Below, one piece after another: positions 50,143 to 59,572 of a stretch of 64,000 nucleotides of DNA (the stretch's first letter is position 1; every line of letters starts with the position of its first letter). The notes beneath the pieces are model-generated. The model did not search any database and was not told the DNA's origin. It was given only the letters and a program-made list of their open reading frames with translations. Position numbers and translations under genes: made by a program. This DNA is from Rhodoferax ferrireducens T118 (GTDB taxonomy: Bacteria > Pseudomonadota > Gammaproteobacteria > Burkholderiales > Burkholderiaceae_C): contig NC_007908.1 in assembly GCF_000013605.1 (NCBI RefSeq), positions 3,348,001-3,412,000 of the forward strand. The letters are read 5' to 3'.

Positions 50143-53043
50143 ATGCCACTACCCGACAAGTCCTTGCTGCCCGTTATCAACATGGCTCAACTGATGCTCG
50201 AGGCTGAGCGCGACACGGTTGGCATTACCCCCGCGTCCATCGCAGCCAAGGTGAAGCTCGCCGCCCAAATCTTGAACGCGCCGGATAGCGATCAGGACAT
50301 GGCAATCTCAACCCTGATTCAACGATTCAGCCACTGGATCGGCAAGGACTCCACGCTGCAGGACACTGAGGGACACGTCGCTTGGCTTGTCTCGGCACGC
50401 AAGAAGGACTGGCGGTATTGGCCGCGATATCAAACCTATTTGGAGCGCAAATTGTCGGTGGATGTTGTCGGCGCGCTCGACGAATCCACCGATCACATAC
50501 TTGGGATGCTGGAAGACCCCAAGCGCGATGGATCGTGGGACCGTCGGGGCCTCGTCGTGGGGCACGTGCAGTCGGGCAAGACCGGGAACTATTCCGGTCT
50601 TGTGTGCAAGGCCGCCGATGCGGGCTACAAGATCATCATCGTCTTGGCGGGCATGCACAACAACCTGCGGTCCCAAACCCAAATCCGTCTTGAAGAAACC
50701 TTCCTGGGTTACGAGACCTCCGAAGACCGAATTCCTGGCAAGCCGCTAGGCGTTGGCGAAATCGACAGCGACACCGCAATCGCTCCACACTGCGCAACGA
50801 CACGGGCCGACAAGGGAGACTTCAACGCGACCGTCCAGCGGCACTTTGCCATATCTCCCGAAGAGAAGCCGTGGCTTTTCGTGGTCAAGAAGAACAAGAC
50901 CGTTCTCACACAGCTCTTGAAGTGGATTCGGAACCATGTCGCCGACAGCAAGGACAACGCGACGGGACGGCGCATCGTCACCAAAAGGCCACTGCTGATC
51001 ATCGACGACGAGGCTGACAACGCCTCCGTCGATACCGGCGAGCAAGTCATTGATTCCGACGGCAAACCCAATGACGACCATCAACCCAAAGCCATCAATG
51101 GGCTGATTCGCAGCATTCTGCATTCCTTTGACAAGAAGGCCTACGTCGGCTACACCGCCACGCCATTCGCGAATATCTTCATCCATCGCAAGAACGCGAC
51201 CACCGACGAGGGGCCTGACCTTTTTCCCCAATCCTTCATCGTGAACTTGGCCGCGCCTTCCAACTACGTCGGCCCGGCCCGCGTCTTTGGCCTTCTGACA
51301 CCGGATGGCCGTGTCGGAGGCCTGCCTTTGATGCGCAACGTGTCCGACCATTTCACCGCTCCCGATCCGAATTCAGCAGACGAACCAAGTGGATGGATGC
51401 CGCCAAAGCACAACAAGGAACATGTCCCCGTTGTCAATGGACAGGAGATCATTCCTCCATCGCTCAAAGAAGCCATTCACTCCTTCGCTCTCGCTTGCGC
51501 CATCAGGACTTTGCGGGGGCAAGGGAGGGAACACTCATCCATGCTGATCCACGTCACCCGATTTGCCAATGTGCAAAAGGAGGTGTTTGGGCAAGTGGAC
51601 GAGACCGTCAAGAAGATGGTCCAACGGCTGACGCGGCGAATCGACCATGAGACCCTTGTTGAAGAGCTGCGGTCGCTATGGGAGCGGGACTTTGTCCCGA
51701 CTTCGGCCACGGTCGCCCAATTGCTCGAAGAGCCTGGAGAGTCGAAGCTCGCACCGGATTGGCCCGCGATCCTCGCTGCGCTTCCGGATGCGGTCTCCGA
51801 CATCAAGGTCAAAACCATCAACGGAACCGCCAAGGATGCCCTCGACTATTTGGAACAGGAAGAGCACGGTTTGAAAGTGATCGCCGTCGGCGGAGACAAG
51901 CTCGCGCGTGGGTTGACGCTGGAAGGACTCTGCACAAGCTACTTCGTTCGGACCACCAAGATGTATGACACGCTGATGCAGATGGGCCGATGGTTTGGCT
52001 ACCGTCCCGGATATGTGGACCTTTGCCGCCTCTATACAACCGAAGACTTGGTCGAATGGTTCGGCCATATCGCCGACGCATCCGAAGAACTAAGAGAGGA
52101 ATTCGACGCCATGGCTGAGAGCGGAGCGACGCCAAAGGAATACGGATTGAAGGTCCAATCTCATCCTGTTCTGTTGGTTACCTCACCATTGAAAATGCGC
52201 ACCGCCAAGAGCCTGCAGCTTTCTTTCAGCGGAGAACTTCTCGAGACCATCGCCTTTTTCAAGGATGACGCCAGGCTCGACCAAAACCTCACGGTCACCA
52301 ACCGACTCATCGCAGCCATGCAAAAGCCGTCCGAGGTCAACCCTGTAAGGCGACGCGCCGGAGTTGACCAGCCAACAAATGGCTTCCTATGGAACGCGGT
52401 GCCAGCGGAACATGTGGCGGATTTTCTCGAATCCTATGTGACGCATCCAAAGGCGCGAAAAGTCAACAGCAAATTGCTTGCTGAGTTCGTAAGGGAAATG
52501 GTTTCCAAATCCGCAGAGCTCACAAGCTGGACGGTCGCGCTGATCGGCGGAGGCAGAGGGCCTGAATTCACATTCGATGGCGGCCTGACCGTCGATGGAA
52601 CGCTTCAACGCTCCGCCGACCCGGATGTCAAAGAACGTTATTCCATCGGAAGACTATTGTCCCCACGCGACGAAGCGATTGATCTGGACGGCCCGGCATG
52701 GTCAGCAGCCCTGGCCGCTACGAAACGAGCCTGGAAGCCCGATCCAGCCAAGCAATCGGCGGGTGTGGTTCAAAAAGAGCCAGAAGTGCCCAATGGACCC
52801 GCGATCCGACGCGTGCGCGGCAAAGGAGCCGACGGAGTGCAAAGCGCGCCCGAGCGGGGCGTGCTGCTCTTGTATCCCCTTGATCCCAAATTGGCGGGTG
52901 CTGGCGTCTTCCCCGACCGAACGAAACCCATCATGGGATTCGGGGTGAGCTTTCCATCCAGCGAATCGGGCGTGAAAGTCGAATACAAAGTTGATCACCT
53001 CATCTGGGGACAATGGGAGCTGGAATATGGCGCATCCGAGTGA
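50143..53043 (+). CDS. Z1-domain SF2-type helicase/ATPase
   Basis: This is a 966-residue protein. GHVQSGKTGNYSGLVCKAADAGYKIIIVLAG (~140-170) is the Walker A region, LLIIDDEADNAS (~283-294) the DEAD-like Walker B, and YVGYTATPFANIFIHR (~331-346) the SF2 motif III. The Z1 core contains LKVIAVGGDKLARGLTLEGL and RTTKMYDTLMQMGRWFGYRPGYVDLCRLY (~580-635). Z1 proteins occur with MORC-type ATPases, DUF4420 and AIPR proteins in defence operons. The gap to the previous gene is 14 bases, with AAGGACC as ribosome-binding site. Confidence 0.92.
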   Translation: MPLPDKSLLPVINMAQLMLEAERDTVGITPASIAAKVKLAAQILNAPDSDQDMAISTLIQRFSHWIGKDSTLQDTEGHVAWLVSARKKDWRYWPRYQTYLERKLSVDVVGALDESTDHILGMLEDPKRDGSWDRRGLVVGHVQSGKTGNYSGLVCKAADAGYKIIIVLAGMHNNLRSQTQIRLEETFLGYETSEDRIPGKPLGVGEIDSDTAIAPHCATTRADKGDFNATVQRHFAISPEEKPWLFVVKKNKTVLTQLLKWIRNHVADSKDNATGRRIVTKRPLLIIDDEADNASVDTGEQVIDSDGKPNDDHQPKAINGLIRSILHSFDKKAYVGYTATPFANIFIHRKNATTDEGPDLFPQSFIVNLAAPSNYVGPARVFGLLTPDGRVGGLPLMRNVSDHFTAPDPNSADEPSGWMPPKHNKEHVPVVNGQEIIPPSLKEAIHSFALACAIRTLRGQGREHSSMLIHVTRFANVQKEVFGQVDETVKKMVQRLTRRIDHETLVEELRSLWERDFVPTSATVAQLLEEPGESKLAPDWPAILAALPDAVSDIKVKTINGTAKDALDYLEQEEHGLKVIAVGGDKLARGLTLEGLCTSYFVRTTKMYDTLMQMGRWFGYRPGYVDLCRLYTTEDLVEWFGHIADASEELREEFDAMAESGATPKEYGLKVQSHPVLLVTSPLKMRTAKSLQLSFSGELLETIAFFKDDARLDQNLTVTNRLIAAMQKPSEVNPVRRRAGVDQPTNGFLWNAVPAEHVADFLESYVTHPKARKVNSKLLAEFVREMVSKSAELTSWTVALIGGGRGPEFTFDGGLTVDGTLQRSADPDVKERYSIGRLLSPRDEAIDLDGPAWSAALAATKRAWKPDPAKQSAGVVQKEPEVPNGPAIRRVRGKGADGVQSAPERGVLLLYPLDPKLAGAGVFPDRTKPIMGFGVSFPSSESGVKVEYKVDHLIWGQWELEYGASE

Positions 53044-54031
53044 AGAGATAGCGCTTGCGTGGGGCTCACTGTCAGGGGCATCGGCACATGCCGGATGGCG
53101 CGCTATTCCAATCGTCTCCCCAATGGGCTGTGACATCAGGGCTGGGCGGCGCAGCCCTGATAACGAGGAGGCAATCCTTGCTGGTTTCGCCGCTTCGTCC
53201 ATTCCAGCAGCCGAAAAGCTGCCTGATGGTCAAGGCTTCACCGTCGAAAGAGTGGACCTAGGCGACGGAAAATCGTGGTTGGCGCTCACACGGAAATCTT
53301 CCGGAAGCACAGAGCTGTTCCTGGCAATGGCGTGCGATGTGATCGGGGCTATTGAGTCCGATGGCACCGCCGACTCCAAGCGACTCGCAAGAGCGTTCCT
53401 CGGCAGGGTCCGCGCTTGGCAGGAATTCATGCGCAAAGGCGCTCAGGTCTTGACGCCAGAGGAGGAGATCGGGCTCGTTGGCGAACTCGCGGTGCTCAGG
53501 GAGCTCATTGACGCGGGCGTGCCGATGGACGTAGCAATGGGCTCATGGGTGGGGCCGAACGACGCCAATCAAGACTTCGAGCTGGGCACCGGCGCAATCG
53601 AGGTGAAATCCACGATCTCCCCACTCAGCTTCCCCGCGCGGATCAGTTCTCTTGCCCAACTGGACGATGCCGTGCTGCAGCCGCTATTCGTCGTGGGCGT
53701 CCGGTTAATGCAGAGCAGCGCTGCCGGACAAAGCTTGCCTGAGGTCATCGCATCAATGACGCAAGCGGTCTCGGCAAACCAAGAAGCGAGCCGAATGTTC
53801 AAAGACAAGGTGTTCGCCGCCGGGTATTACATTGCGCATGAGGGCAGTTACCCGAGGAAATTCACGACAACTCCTCCGCGAGTTGTAGAGGTCAAAGCAG
53901 GCTTTCCAAGGCTGACCCTTGGGACTGTGCCGACAGGCATCACGGAAGCGAAATATTCATTGGACCTGGAAGCGCCGCTAAGGCACGCCATCGGAATCGA
54001 ATTGGCATTGAAAAAATTGGGAGCGATATGA
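53027..54031 (+). CDS. DUF4420 PD-(D/E)XK-motif protein
   Basis: This is a 334-residue protein from the ATG at 53027, overlapping the Z1 gene by 17 bases; the open frame extends to 52991 but the family begins near MAHPSEEIALAWGSL. The nuclease motif is DANQDFELGTGAIEVKST (~178-195: D...E-V-K), preceded by the conserved Glu-rich LTPEEEIGLVGELAVLRELI. It is the usual fourth member of the sigma/GHKL/Z1/AIPR set. It could be the DNA-cutting subunit. Confidence 0.88.
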   Translation: MAHPSEEIALAWGSLSGASAHAGWRAIPIVSPMGCDIRAGRRSPDNEEAILAGFAASSIPAAEKLPDGQGFTVERVDLGDGKSWLALTRKSSGSTELFLAMACDVIGAIESDGTADSKRLARAFLGRVRAWQEFMRKGAQVLTPEEEIGLVGELAVLRELIDAGVPMDVAMGSWVGPNDANQDFELGTGAIEVKSTISPLSFPARISSLAQLDDAVLQPLFVVGVRLMQSSAAGQSLPEVIASMTQAVSANQEASRMFKDKVFAAGYYIAHEGSYPRKFTTTPPRVVEVKAGFPRLTLGTVPTGITEAKYSLDLEAPLRHAIGIELALKKLGAI

Positions 54032-55812
54032 GCATTGCGATATTGGAATTTCTTAGGGACTTGCAGGCAGACATCAGGTCGCAAGTCGGCGACGACCTGC
54101 CGTATGAAGAGCAGGTGTTTTCCGATATCGTCATGAAGCAGCTTGCGGACGCAGGAATGACTTACAACGATCCGGTTGTGTGCCACTACAAGGGGAAGGT
54201 CGGAAATGCCAATTTGAGGTTGAGCGGCTATTCGATTTCGGAGGACGAGGATCAACTTGACCTGTTCGTCAGCCTCTACGAGGGCGTGAACGAAATTGCC
54301 TACATATCGGAAACGGACACGAAGACTGCCGTCGAGCAATGCCTGCGGTTCTTGACGCTCTGCGCCAATGGCACCATGGCTGCCAAACTAGAAGACTCGA
54401 GCGATGAACGCGCCCTTGCCACCAAACTGCAACAGATTTACGACGGCCTGGAGCAGATTCGAGTCTTCGTCCTTACCGACAAGGTGGCGAAAACAAAAAA
54501 CTTCAAACCGCGCGAGATCAATGGCAAAACCGTCCGCCTTGAGGTCATGGACACCGAGCGACTATTCCGCCATGTTTCCGAAGGCAAGCCGCGCGACGAA
54601 CTGATCGTGAATTTCAAAGAGATTTGCGGAGCCCCATTGCCGTGCATTTTCGTGCCTGGCGGTGATGAGGACTATGGATACGCGTTGGCAGCCATCCCCG
54701 CTGTCGCCTTGCAAGTTCTGTATGCGAAGTTCGACTCTCGGTTGCTTGAGGCCAACGTCCGCTCGTTCCTGAGCGTCAAGGGCAAGGGCGTCAACGCGGG
54801 AATCCAACATACGCTGCGCCACGATCCCGGACGCTTCATGGCCTACAACAATGGCATTGTCGTAGTGGCCGATCAAGTCGCTCTGGTGAAGACTGAGGAT
54901 GGCGGCATGGGCATATCCATGATTCAGGGCTTGCAAATCGTCAACGGTGGACAGACGACCGCATCCATCTTCTTCACCAAGCGGAAATTTCCTGAAACCG
55001 ACCTCAGCCGAGTGCGTGTCCCCGCAAAGATCATCGTCATGAAGGCTCAAGATCCCGCGCAAGAAGAGACATTGATTTCGGACATTTCTCGGTTCGCGAA
55101 CAGCCAGAATTCCGTCAAACAATCCGACCTTTCCGCCAACAAGCCCTATCACGTTGCCATCGAAAAGCTCTCTCGAAGCATCTACTGTCCGGATGGAGTG
55201 AGCCAATGGTTTTATGAACGCGCGGCGGGAAGCTACAACACATTGCTATCCCTGTCGGGGAACACGCCTGCAAGGCTCAAAGCCCTCAAGGAGTCGATCC
55301 CCCCGGCGCGGCGCATCACCAAGACCGACTTGGCTAGATACATCAACACTTGGGATATGAAACCCGATGTCGTGAGTCTTGGCACGCAAAAGAATTTCGA
55401 CCGTTTCATGGCCGAAATCACCTCGTCCAACGGGCAAGAGGCGCCCGCCACAACGGTCGCCGAGTTCAAGGCCATGGTGACAAAGGCGAAAATCTACCGG
55501 GATACGCAGAAGCTGGTGCGCCCCATGTTTTCAGCTTTTCAAGTCAATGTCGCAACCTACACGATCTCCCTGCTCGCCCAAGAGCTTGGGGAGCGGATCG
55601 ACTTGGAAAAAATTTGGAACAATCAGGCGCTGTCGCCAGAGTTGCTTGGGCAAATCTCGGTCTGGGCAAGAGAAGTAAACGACGTGCTGCACGAAAGCGC
55701 GCAAAGCCGCATGGTGTCGGAATGGGCAAAACGGCCTGAGTGCAAGGCCGCAGTGTTGGAGTCGCACTATTCCGCCCCAGCTGCCAACATTCCCGAGGTG
55801 CGGGCGAAGTGA
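54028..55812 (+). CDS. AIPR-family protein
   Basis: This is a 594-residue protein starting with ATGA overlap on the DUF4420 gene. The AIPR core is visible in NVRSFLSVKGKGVNAGIQHTLRHDPGRFMAYNNGIVVVADQV (~240-285), then MIQGLQIVNGGQTTASIFF (~300-318) and KQSDLSANKPYHVAIEKLSR. AIPR proteins (abortive infection phage resistance) are linked to phage-defence operons. The coupled order supports one multi-protein complex. Confidence 0.92.
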   Translation: MSIAILEFLRDLQADIRSQVGDDLPYEEQVFSDIVMKQLADAGMTYNDPVVCHYKGKVGNANLRLSGYSISEDEDQLDLFVSLYEGVNEIAYISETDTKTAVEQCLRFLTLCANGTMAAKLEDSSDERALATKLQQIYDGLEQIRVFVLTDKVAKTKNFKPREINGKTVRLEVMDTERLFRHVSEGKPRDELIVNFKEICGAPLPCIFVPGGDEDYGYALAAIPAVALQVLYAKFDSRLLEANVRSFLSVKGKGVNAGIQHTLRHDPGRFMAYNNGIVVVADQVALVKTEDGGMGISMIQGLQIVNGGQTTASIFFTKRKFPETDLSRVRVPAKIIVMKAQDPAQEETLISDISRFANSQNSVKQSDLSANKPYHVAIEKLSRSIYCPDGVSQWFYERAAGSYNTLLSLSGNTPARLKALKESIPPARRITKTDLARYINTWDMKPDVVSLGTQKNFDRFMAEITSSNGQEAPATTVAEFKAMVTKAKIYRDTQKLVRPMFSAFQVNVATYTISLLAQELGERIDLEKIWNNQALSPELLGQISVWAREVNDVLHESAQSRMVSEWAKRPECKAAVLESHYSAPAANIPEVRAK

Positions 55813-55829
55813 CCTGGCCGGAGCGGTGA

Positions 55830-56288
55830 ATGGCTGATGTCGTCTCCCCCACTGTCCGTAGCCGGATGATGTCCGGCATCAAAGGCAAGAACACCCAGCC
55901 TGAGATTCTGGTTAGACGTATGCTGTTCGCCTCAGGCTACAGATTTCGACTTCATCGCCGTGATTTGCCCGGCACGCCGGACATCGTCATGCCGGGCCGC
56001 AAGATCGCCATCTTCGTCCACGGCTGTTTCTGGCATTTTCACCGTGGGTGCCGATTCGCCAAAATGCCCGTCACTCGCGCCGACTTCTGGAAGGCCAAAC
56101 TTGAGGCCAACATGGAGCGAGACCGCCGCGCAGTCGAGAGGCTCCAAGGTTTGGGCTGGCGAGTGCTGTGCGTCTGGGAATGCTCTACGCGTGACGCTAA
56201 GGCCACTGTCAGTCTCCAAGGCACTTTGTGCGAATGGATCGAGAGCGATGCACGGCTCGGTGAAATAGGCGCCCCATCGCGAAGCTGA
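55830..56288 (+). CDS. vsr: Vsr-type very-short-patch repair endonuclease
   Basis: This is a 152-residue protein. MSGIKGKNTQPEILVRRMLFASGYRFRLHRRDLPGTPDIVMPGRKIAIFVHGCFWHFHRGC contains the Vsr catalytic Asp (PDIV), the His of FVHGCFWH and zinc-ligand Cys/His residues; the ending GWRVLCVWEC is typical. Classical Vsr nicks T:G mismatches arising from 5-methylcytosine deamination and travels with C5 methyltransferases, as here. In MORC/Z1 clusters Vsr-like nucleases may instead act as effector. The gap to AIPR is 17 bases. Confidence 0.92.
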   Translation: MADVVSPTVRSRMMSGIKGKNTQPEILVRRMLFASGYRFRLHRRDLPGTPDIVMPGRKIAIFVHGCFWHFHRGCRFAKMPVTRADFWKAKLEANMERDRRAVERLQGLGWRVLCVWECSTRDAKATVSLQGTLCEWIESDARLGEIGAPSRS

Positions 56289-56291
56289 GCC

Positions 56292-57059
56292 ATGACCGAT
56301 TCAACCACCCAAGCCCTCAGAGAGTTGGCCGAGTCCCATCTGGCAACTGTCCTCCAGAAACTCCCCAGTGATCGGATGGGTCGGTTCGTTCTGTTCATCG
56401 AAGTAGTCCGCGCGATGGATTACTGGGGGATACACGCCCAAAGCGCCAGTTCTGACAAAGAAGGGGCCGAGCATTCGCTCGATCTCATGTATTGGGGATG
56501 GAACAGAGCCGTCTCCGAGCTCTTTGAGCCGCTGGAACAGCCCGGCTTCCCCCTTATGGAGAGCACACCACGCTCGCGTGGCTTTGCTGCAAGACTAATG
56601 CAGGAGCTGGGAAAGGTCTCGCTACTGCGGCGGGTGGCTGACATGAACGAGCGGGGCATCATGGAAGTCGCCAGAGACGGCAACGAATTCCAAATCCGCA
56701 TGACTGAGGACGCAAAGGCACAATTCGCCGACTCCATAGAGTCGGATCGACTAAAGGATACCGAGGAGCTATTACCGTCTGCGAGCACGGGCTGGAAAAT
56801 GGCTTCGATCCAAAACTTCTTGCGCTATCCGGGCATGCCGGGGAGCTATTTCGCCAGGCCAGAATCGCTAACTAGGCGCTGGCTCAGGGGCGACATTGAA
56901 GAGCTTACGAAGACTTTGATAAGGCCTTGGGACTCAGGGCACGGCATTATGGTGGCGTATGACGCGCGAATTGAAGTGGACGAGCACTATATGGCCGAGG
57001 CGTTGGACCTGGCGACAGTTTGGCGCGAGGACTCAGGCATACATATGCCATTCTCATGA
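56292..57059 (+). CDS. unknown protein of the defence operon, probable C-terminal frameshift
   Basis: This is a 255-residue protein 3 bases after vsr (MTDSTTQALRELAESHLATVLQKL). I recognise no family. LDLMYWGWNRAVSEL and SIQNFLRYPGMPGSYFARPESLTRRWLRGDIEE look well conserved in style. The stop after GIHMPFS appears premature: in the +1 frame a protein-like tail HDFCDVNMVLYDVFKKYGMDP then AAEGGMDQWGELWDQAWSLAK runs to 57207. A family search would show whether the tail belongs to it. Its place suggests a specificity or inhibitor subunit of the Vsr/methyltransferase arm. Confidence 0.62.
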   Translation: MTDSTTQALRELAESHLATVLQKLPSDRMGRFVLFIEVVRAMDYWGIHAQSASSDKEGAEHSLDLMYWGWNRAVSELFEPLEQPGFPLMESTPRSRGFAARLMQELGKVSLLRRVADMNERGIMEVARDGNEFQIRMTEDAKAQFADSIESDRLKDTEELLPSASTGWKMASIQNFLRYPGMPGSYFARPESLTRRWLRGDIEELTKTLIRPWDSGHGIMVAYDARIEVDEHYMAEALDLATVWREDSGIHMPFS

Positions 57060-57239
57060 CTTTTGCGACGTAAACATGGTCCTCTATGACGTGTTCAAGA
57101 AATACGGAATGGACCCGGCAGCCGAAGGCGGCATGGATCAATGGGGCGAACTGTGGGACCAAGCGTGGAGCCTTGCCAAGTCGAAGGAATTTCAAACCAC
57201 CGATTGATGGCATCAGCCGTGGATTGACGCGTTCGACGC

Positions 57240-58796
57240 TCACTCGCGCGGCGACGACAAAAACTTGTAAATCACCTTGGCAATTTTCTTTGCCAGTAAT
57301 GGCGGAACCGCATTGCCAATTTGGCCATATTGCTCCGTGCGATTCCCCTCGAAGAAATAATTGTCGGGAAAAGTCTGCAATCGCGCGGCTTCGCGGACCG
57401 TCAGACTCCTGCACTGCGATGAGTCCGGATGGATGTAGTAATGCCCATCCTTCTTGATGTGTGCGACCACCGTGGAGGACGGGGCGTTACCCACCTGCAC
57501 ACGAAAACGATCCACGAAGGGAACCGTTTCGGCATCGACGTTTAAGTGGGCAGGCAAAAGCCTAGGTGGAAAATTGCGAAGAGTTGGCGCATATTTTTCA
57601 GACTTTAAAAAACAAGACGCAAACATGTAGCGATGCAAGTCAGATCGCATATGGCTTCTGCTCTCATGCTGAACTACCCCCCCCACACGCTCATCCAGCA
57701 ACCATGCCCTTAACGGTTGAGGCATCTTTTCACCTGGCTCCACCTTCATGGCAGTGAACTTTTCCCCAGCGGACTCGTGGTTTTTAGCCTTCTTCGCCGC
57801 GCTCTTCATCAGGACTTCAATTTTTTCCCTCACTGGCATATGCCATGTCAAAAGCGTGGTCGGCGCCTTGCGCAAGGCCGAAAGCCACTTTTTATGCGAA
57901 TCATCTTCCTTTGACAGGCGGCTTCGAATCGCAGGCAATCCAGCCAAAGCCTCATCAACGCCAACCTGCGGAAAGGACTTCCTCAACAAAAATTGACGTG
58001 GACTGGTTTTCAACGCCGTGGTCGACTCCGCCACATCGGACCTGATTCCGAAAAGAATCACTCGGTGGCGGTTTTGCGGAATGCCATAGTTTTCGGCCTG
58101 AATAACATAGTCTTTGGGTTCGAGCTCGTCCCCGCCAACGACCAACGAACGAATCTCATAGCTGAGGCCCTCTTTGGGCGCTTTGAGATCGGCGAGGATG
58201 CGATCGAATATGCGCGATCCACCGTGGGTTGAGTTGAGCATCCCCTTGACATTTTCCATGACGAAAACCGACGGTTCAAACTGCTGGATGATGCGCAGGT
58301 ATTCCGTGTAGAGAAAGTGCCGTTTGTCGCTCTCGAACTCTTCGCGCTTCATTCCGCTTAGCCGCGAACGTCCGGCCAATGAATACGCTTGACATGGCGG
58401 GCCACCAATTAGAACCCAATCGGTTTTGTCGCCGAGCGCCTCGCTGATCCAAGAGTCGATTTCCGCGTGCGGGGTAAGTCCAAGCTCCGCGCACTTGGCT
58501 TCCTTCGCGGCGTGTTCAGCCGCATCTTTGATGTCCGGATGCGCGAAAAACTGCTCGCGGGTAATGTTCCCGCGCAGATACTCGTAATAGCAGTCTGGAA
58601 CCTTGCCCTTTGCAAACTTCCGAAAAATCGCCCGCAGCAGCAAGGTTCGATGAGCCACGGGGTCCTTTTCAATCGACACCTTGACGGCGAAGCGGCGCGC
58701 GCCGGTTTCGTCAAAAATTGACGAAAAACCTTCGCAAAGCCCCCCCGGACCGGCGAACAAGTCGATCACCGGAATCTCACCGCGCTGCAACATCAA
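57240..58796 (-). CDS. DNA (cytosine-5-)-methyltransferase
   Basis: This is a 518-residue protein. Motif I is VIDLFAGPGGLCEGF (~10-24), motif IV with the catalytic Cys is LIGGPPCQAYSLAGRSRL (~133-150), motif VI is VFVMENVKGML (~183-193), motif VIII is YGIPQNRHRVILFG, and motifs IX-X are TVREAARLQTFPDNYFF and QYGQIGNAVPPLLA. The variable target-recognition part lies at ~300-430. It faces the Mza-like operon, whose last gene ends nearby. It would protect host DNA, and its 5-methylcytosine gives the Vsr protein a classic partner. Confidence 0.94.
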   Translation of the reverse strand: MMLQRGEIPVIDLFAGPGGLCEGFSSIFDETGARRFAVKVSIEKDPVAHRTLLLRAIFRKFAKGKVPDCYYEYLRGNITREQFFAHPDIKDAAEHAAKEAKCAELGLTPHAEIDSWISEALGDKTDWVLIGGPPCQAYSLAGRSRLSGMKREEFESDKRHFLYTEYLRIIQQFEPSVFVMENVKGMLNSTHGGSRIFDRILADLKAPKEGLSYEIRSLVVGGDELEPKDYVIQAENYGIPQNRHRVILFGIRSDVAESTTALKTSPRQFLLRKSFPQVGVDEALAGLPAIRSRLSKEDDSHKKWLSALRKAPTTLLTWHMPVREKIEVLMKSAAKKAKNHESAGEKFTAMKVEPGEKMPQPLRAWLLDERVGGVVQHESRSHMRSDLHRYMFASCFLKSEKYAPTLRNFPPRLLPAHLNVDAETVPFVDRFRVQVGNAPSSTVVAHIKKDGHYYIHPDSSQCRSLTVREAARLQTFPDNYFFEGNRTEQYGQIGNAVPPLLAKKIAKVIYKFLSSPRE

Positions 58797-59383
58797 TTCT
58801 TCTGTTTATCAATTCAATCAAAATGACCACTTGAACGCCCGATCTGACACCAATTGGTCACCTCGGCGGCACGTCAGCCCGATTTTTGCAACGTCGTATC
58901 TTAGCTGCTCCACGCCAAAGTCTCCCCGACAAATCGGCCGGGGTTAGACGCCGTCCCGAATCACGCGCGCCGGGCCATTTCTGGCGCTGCCTCATACGCT
59001 TCGATCCACTCACTGTTCGGCGCCATGGCGGTCAGGCGCACCTTGCGGCTAGCGTTTACAACGTCTGATGGTGGGATTGCCGTTAAGGCAGGAGACAGGG
59101 GGAGAGAAAAAGAAGGGCGCCGGGGTGGCGCTCTTCTTTTTTGGGAAGGGAGCGCCGGTGAGGCGAGCGTGTTGAGCCAAAAATTACTTCGTTCAGCGGT
59201 GCATTTGCGAGACGATTTTCGTCTATCGGTGGGTGTTGGCTATCAATGAAAGGATGCGATAGCTTTTATTTTTGTTTTATTTACAAAATAACTGAAAGTA
59301 GCCAAATTTTCTTCCTATACGTAGGGAGCCTATGAAATTTTTTCGTTTGCTCGCGCCCAGTTTTGGGCACAGGAGCAATGAAA
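58797..59383. other. intergenic region upstream of the replicon module, no gene seen
   Basis: 587 bases. The short open frames have no features. A possible hairpin with GAGAAAAAGAAGGGCGCC/GGGTGGCGCTCTTC lies near 59104-59136 and is followed by TTTTTTGGG, which would be a terminator reading rightward. An A/T-rich stretch at 59250-59345 should carry the promoter of the replicon genes. Confidence 0.5.
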
Positions 59384-59572
59384 ATGACAGAAGCAGTAAT
59401 CGCGAAATCAGCAGAGAAGCCCCGGGGTCGTCCGCTTACATACGCGACAAAAGAAATTAAGGCGGCGGTGTTTAAAGAGCGCCAAGCGAAGGCTGGGCTC
59501 GTGCTCGCATGGGTGCCAAAAGCCTTGGTGGCGGCGTATCGTGCTGAGCGCGATGCGGGGGTGGCGAAATGA
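59384..59572 (+). CDS. small plasmid protein coupled to the initiator gene
   Basis: This is a 62-residue basic protein (MTEAVIAKSAEKPRGRPLTY). PRGRPLTYATKEIKAAVFKERQAKAGLVLAWVPKALVAAYRAERD has a charged N-terminus and a helical C-terminus that could bind DNA. AGGAG at 59371 fits the ATG at 59384; an in-frame TTG (59363) and ATG (59378) are earlier options. It overlaps the TrfA-like gene by 4 bases, so it is likely a copy-number or auxiliary replication factor. Confidence 0.6.
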   Translation: MTEAVIAKSAEKPRGRPLTYATKEIKAAVFKERQAKAGLVLAWVPKALVAAYRAERDAGVAK

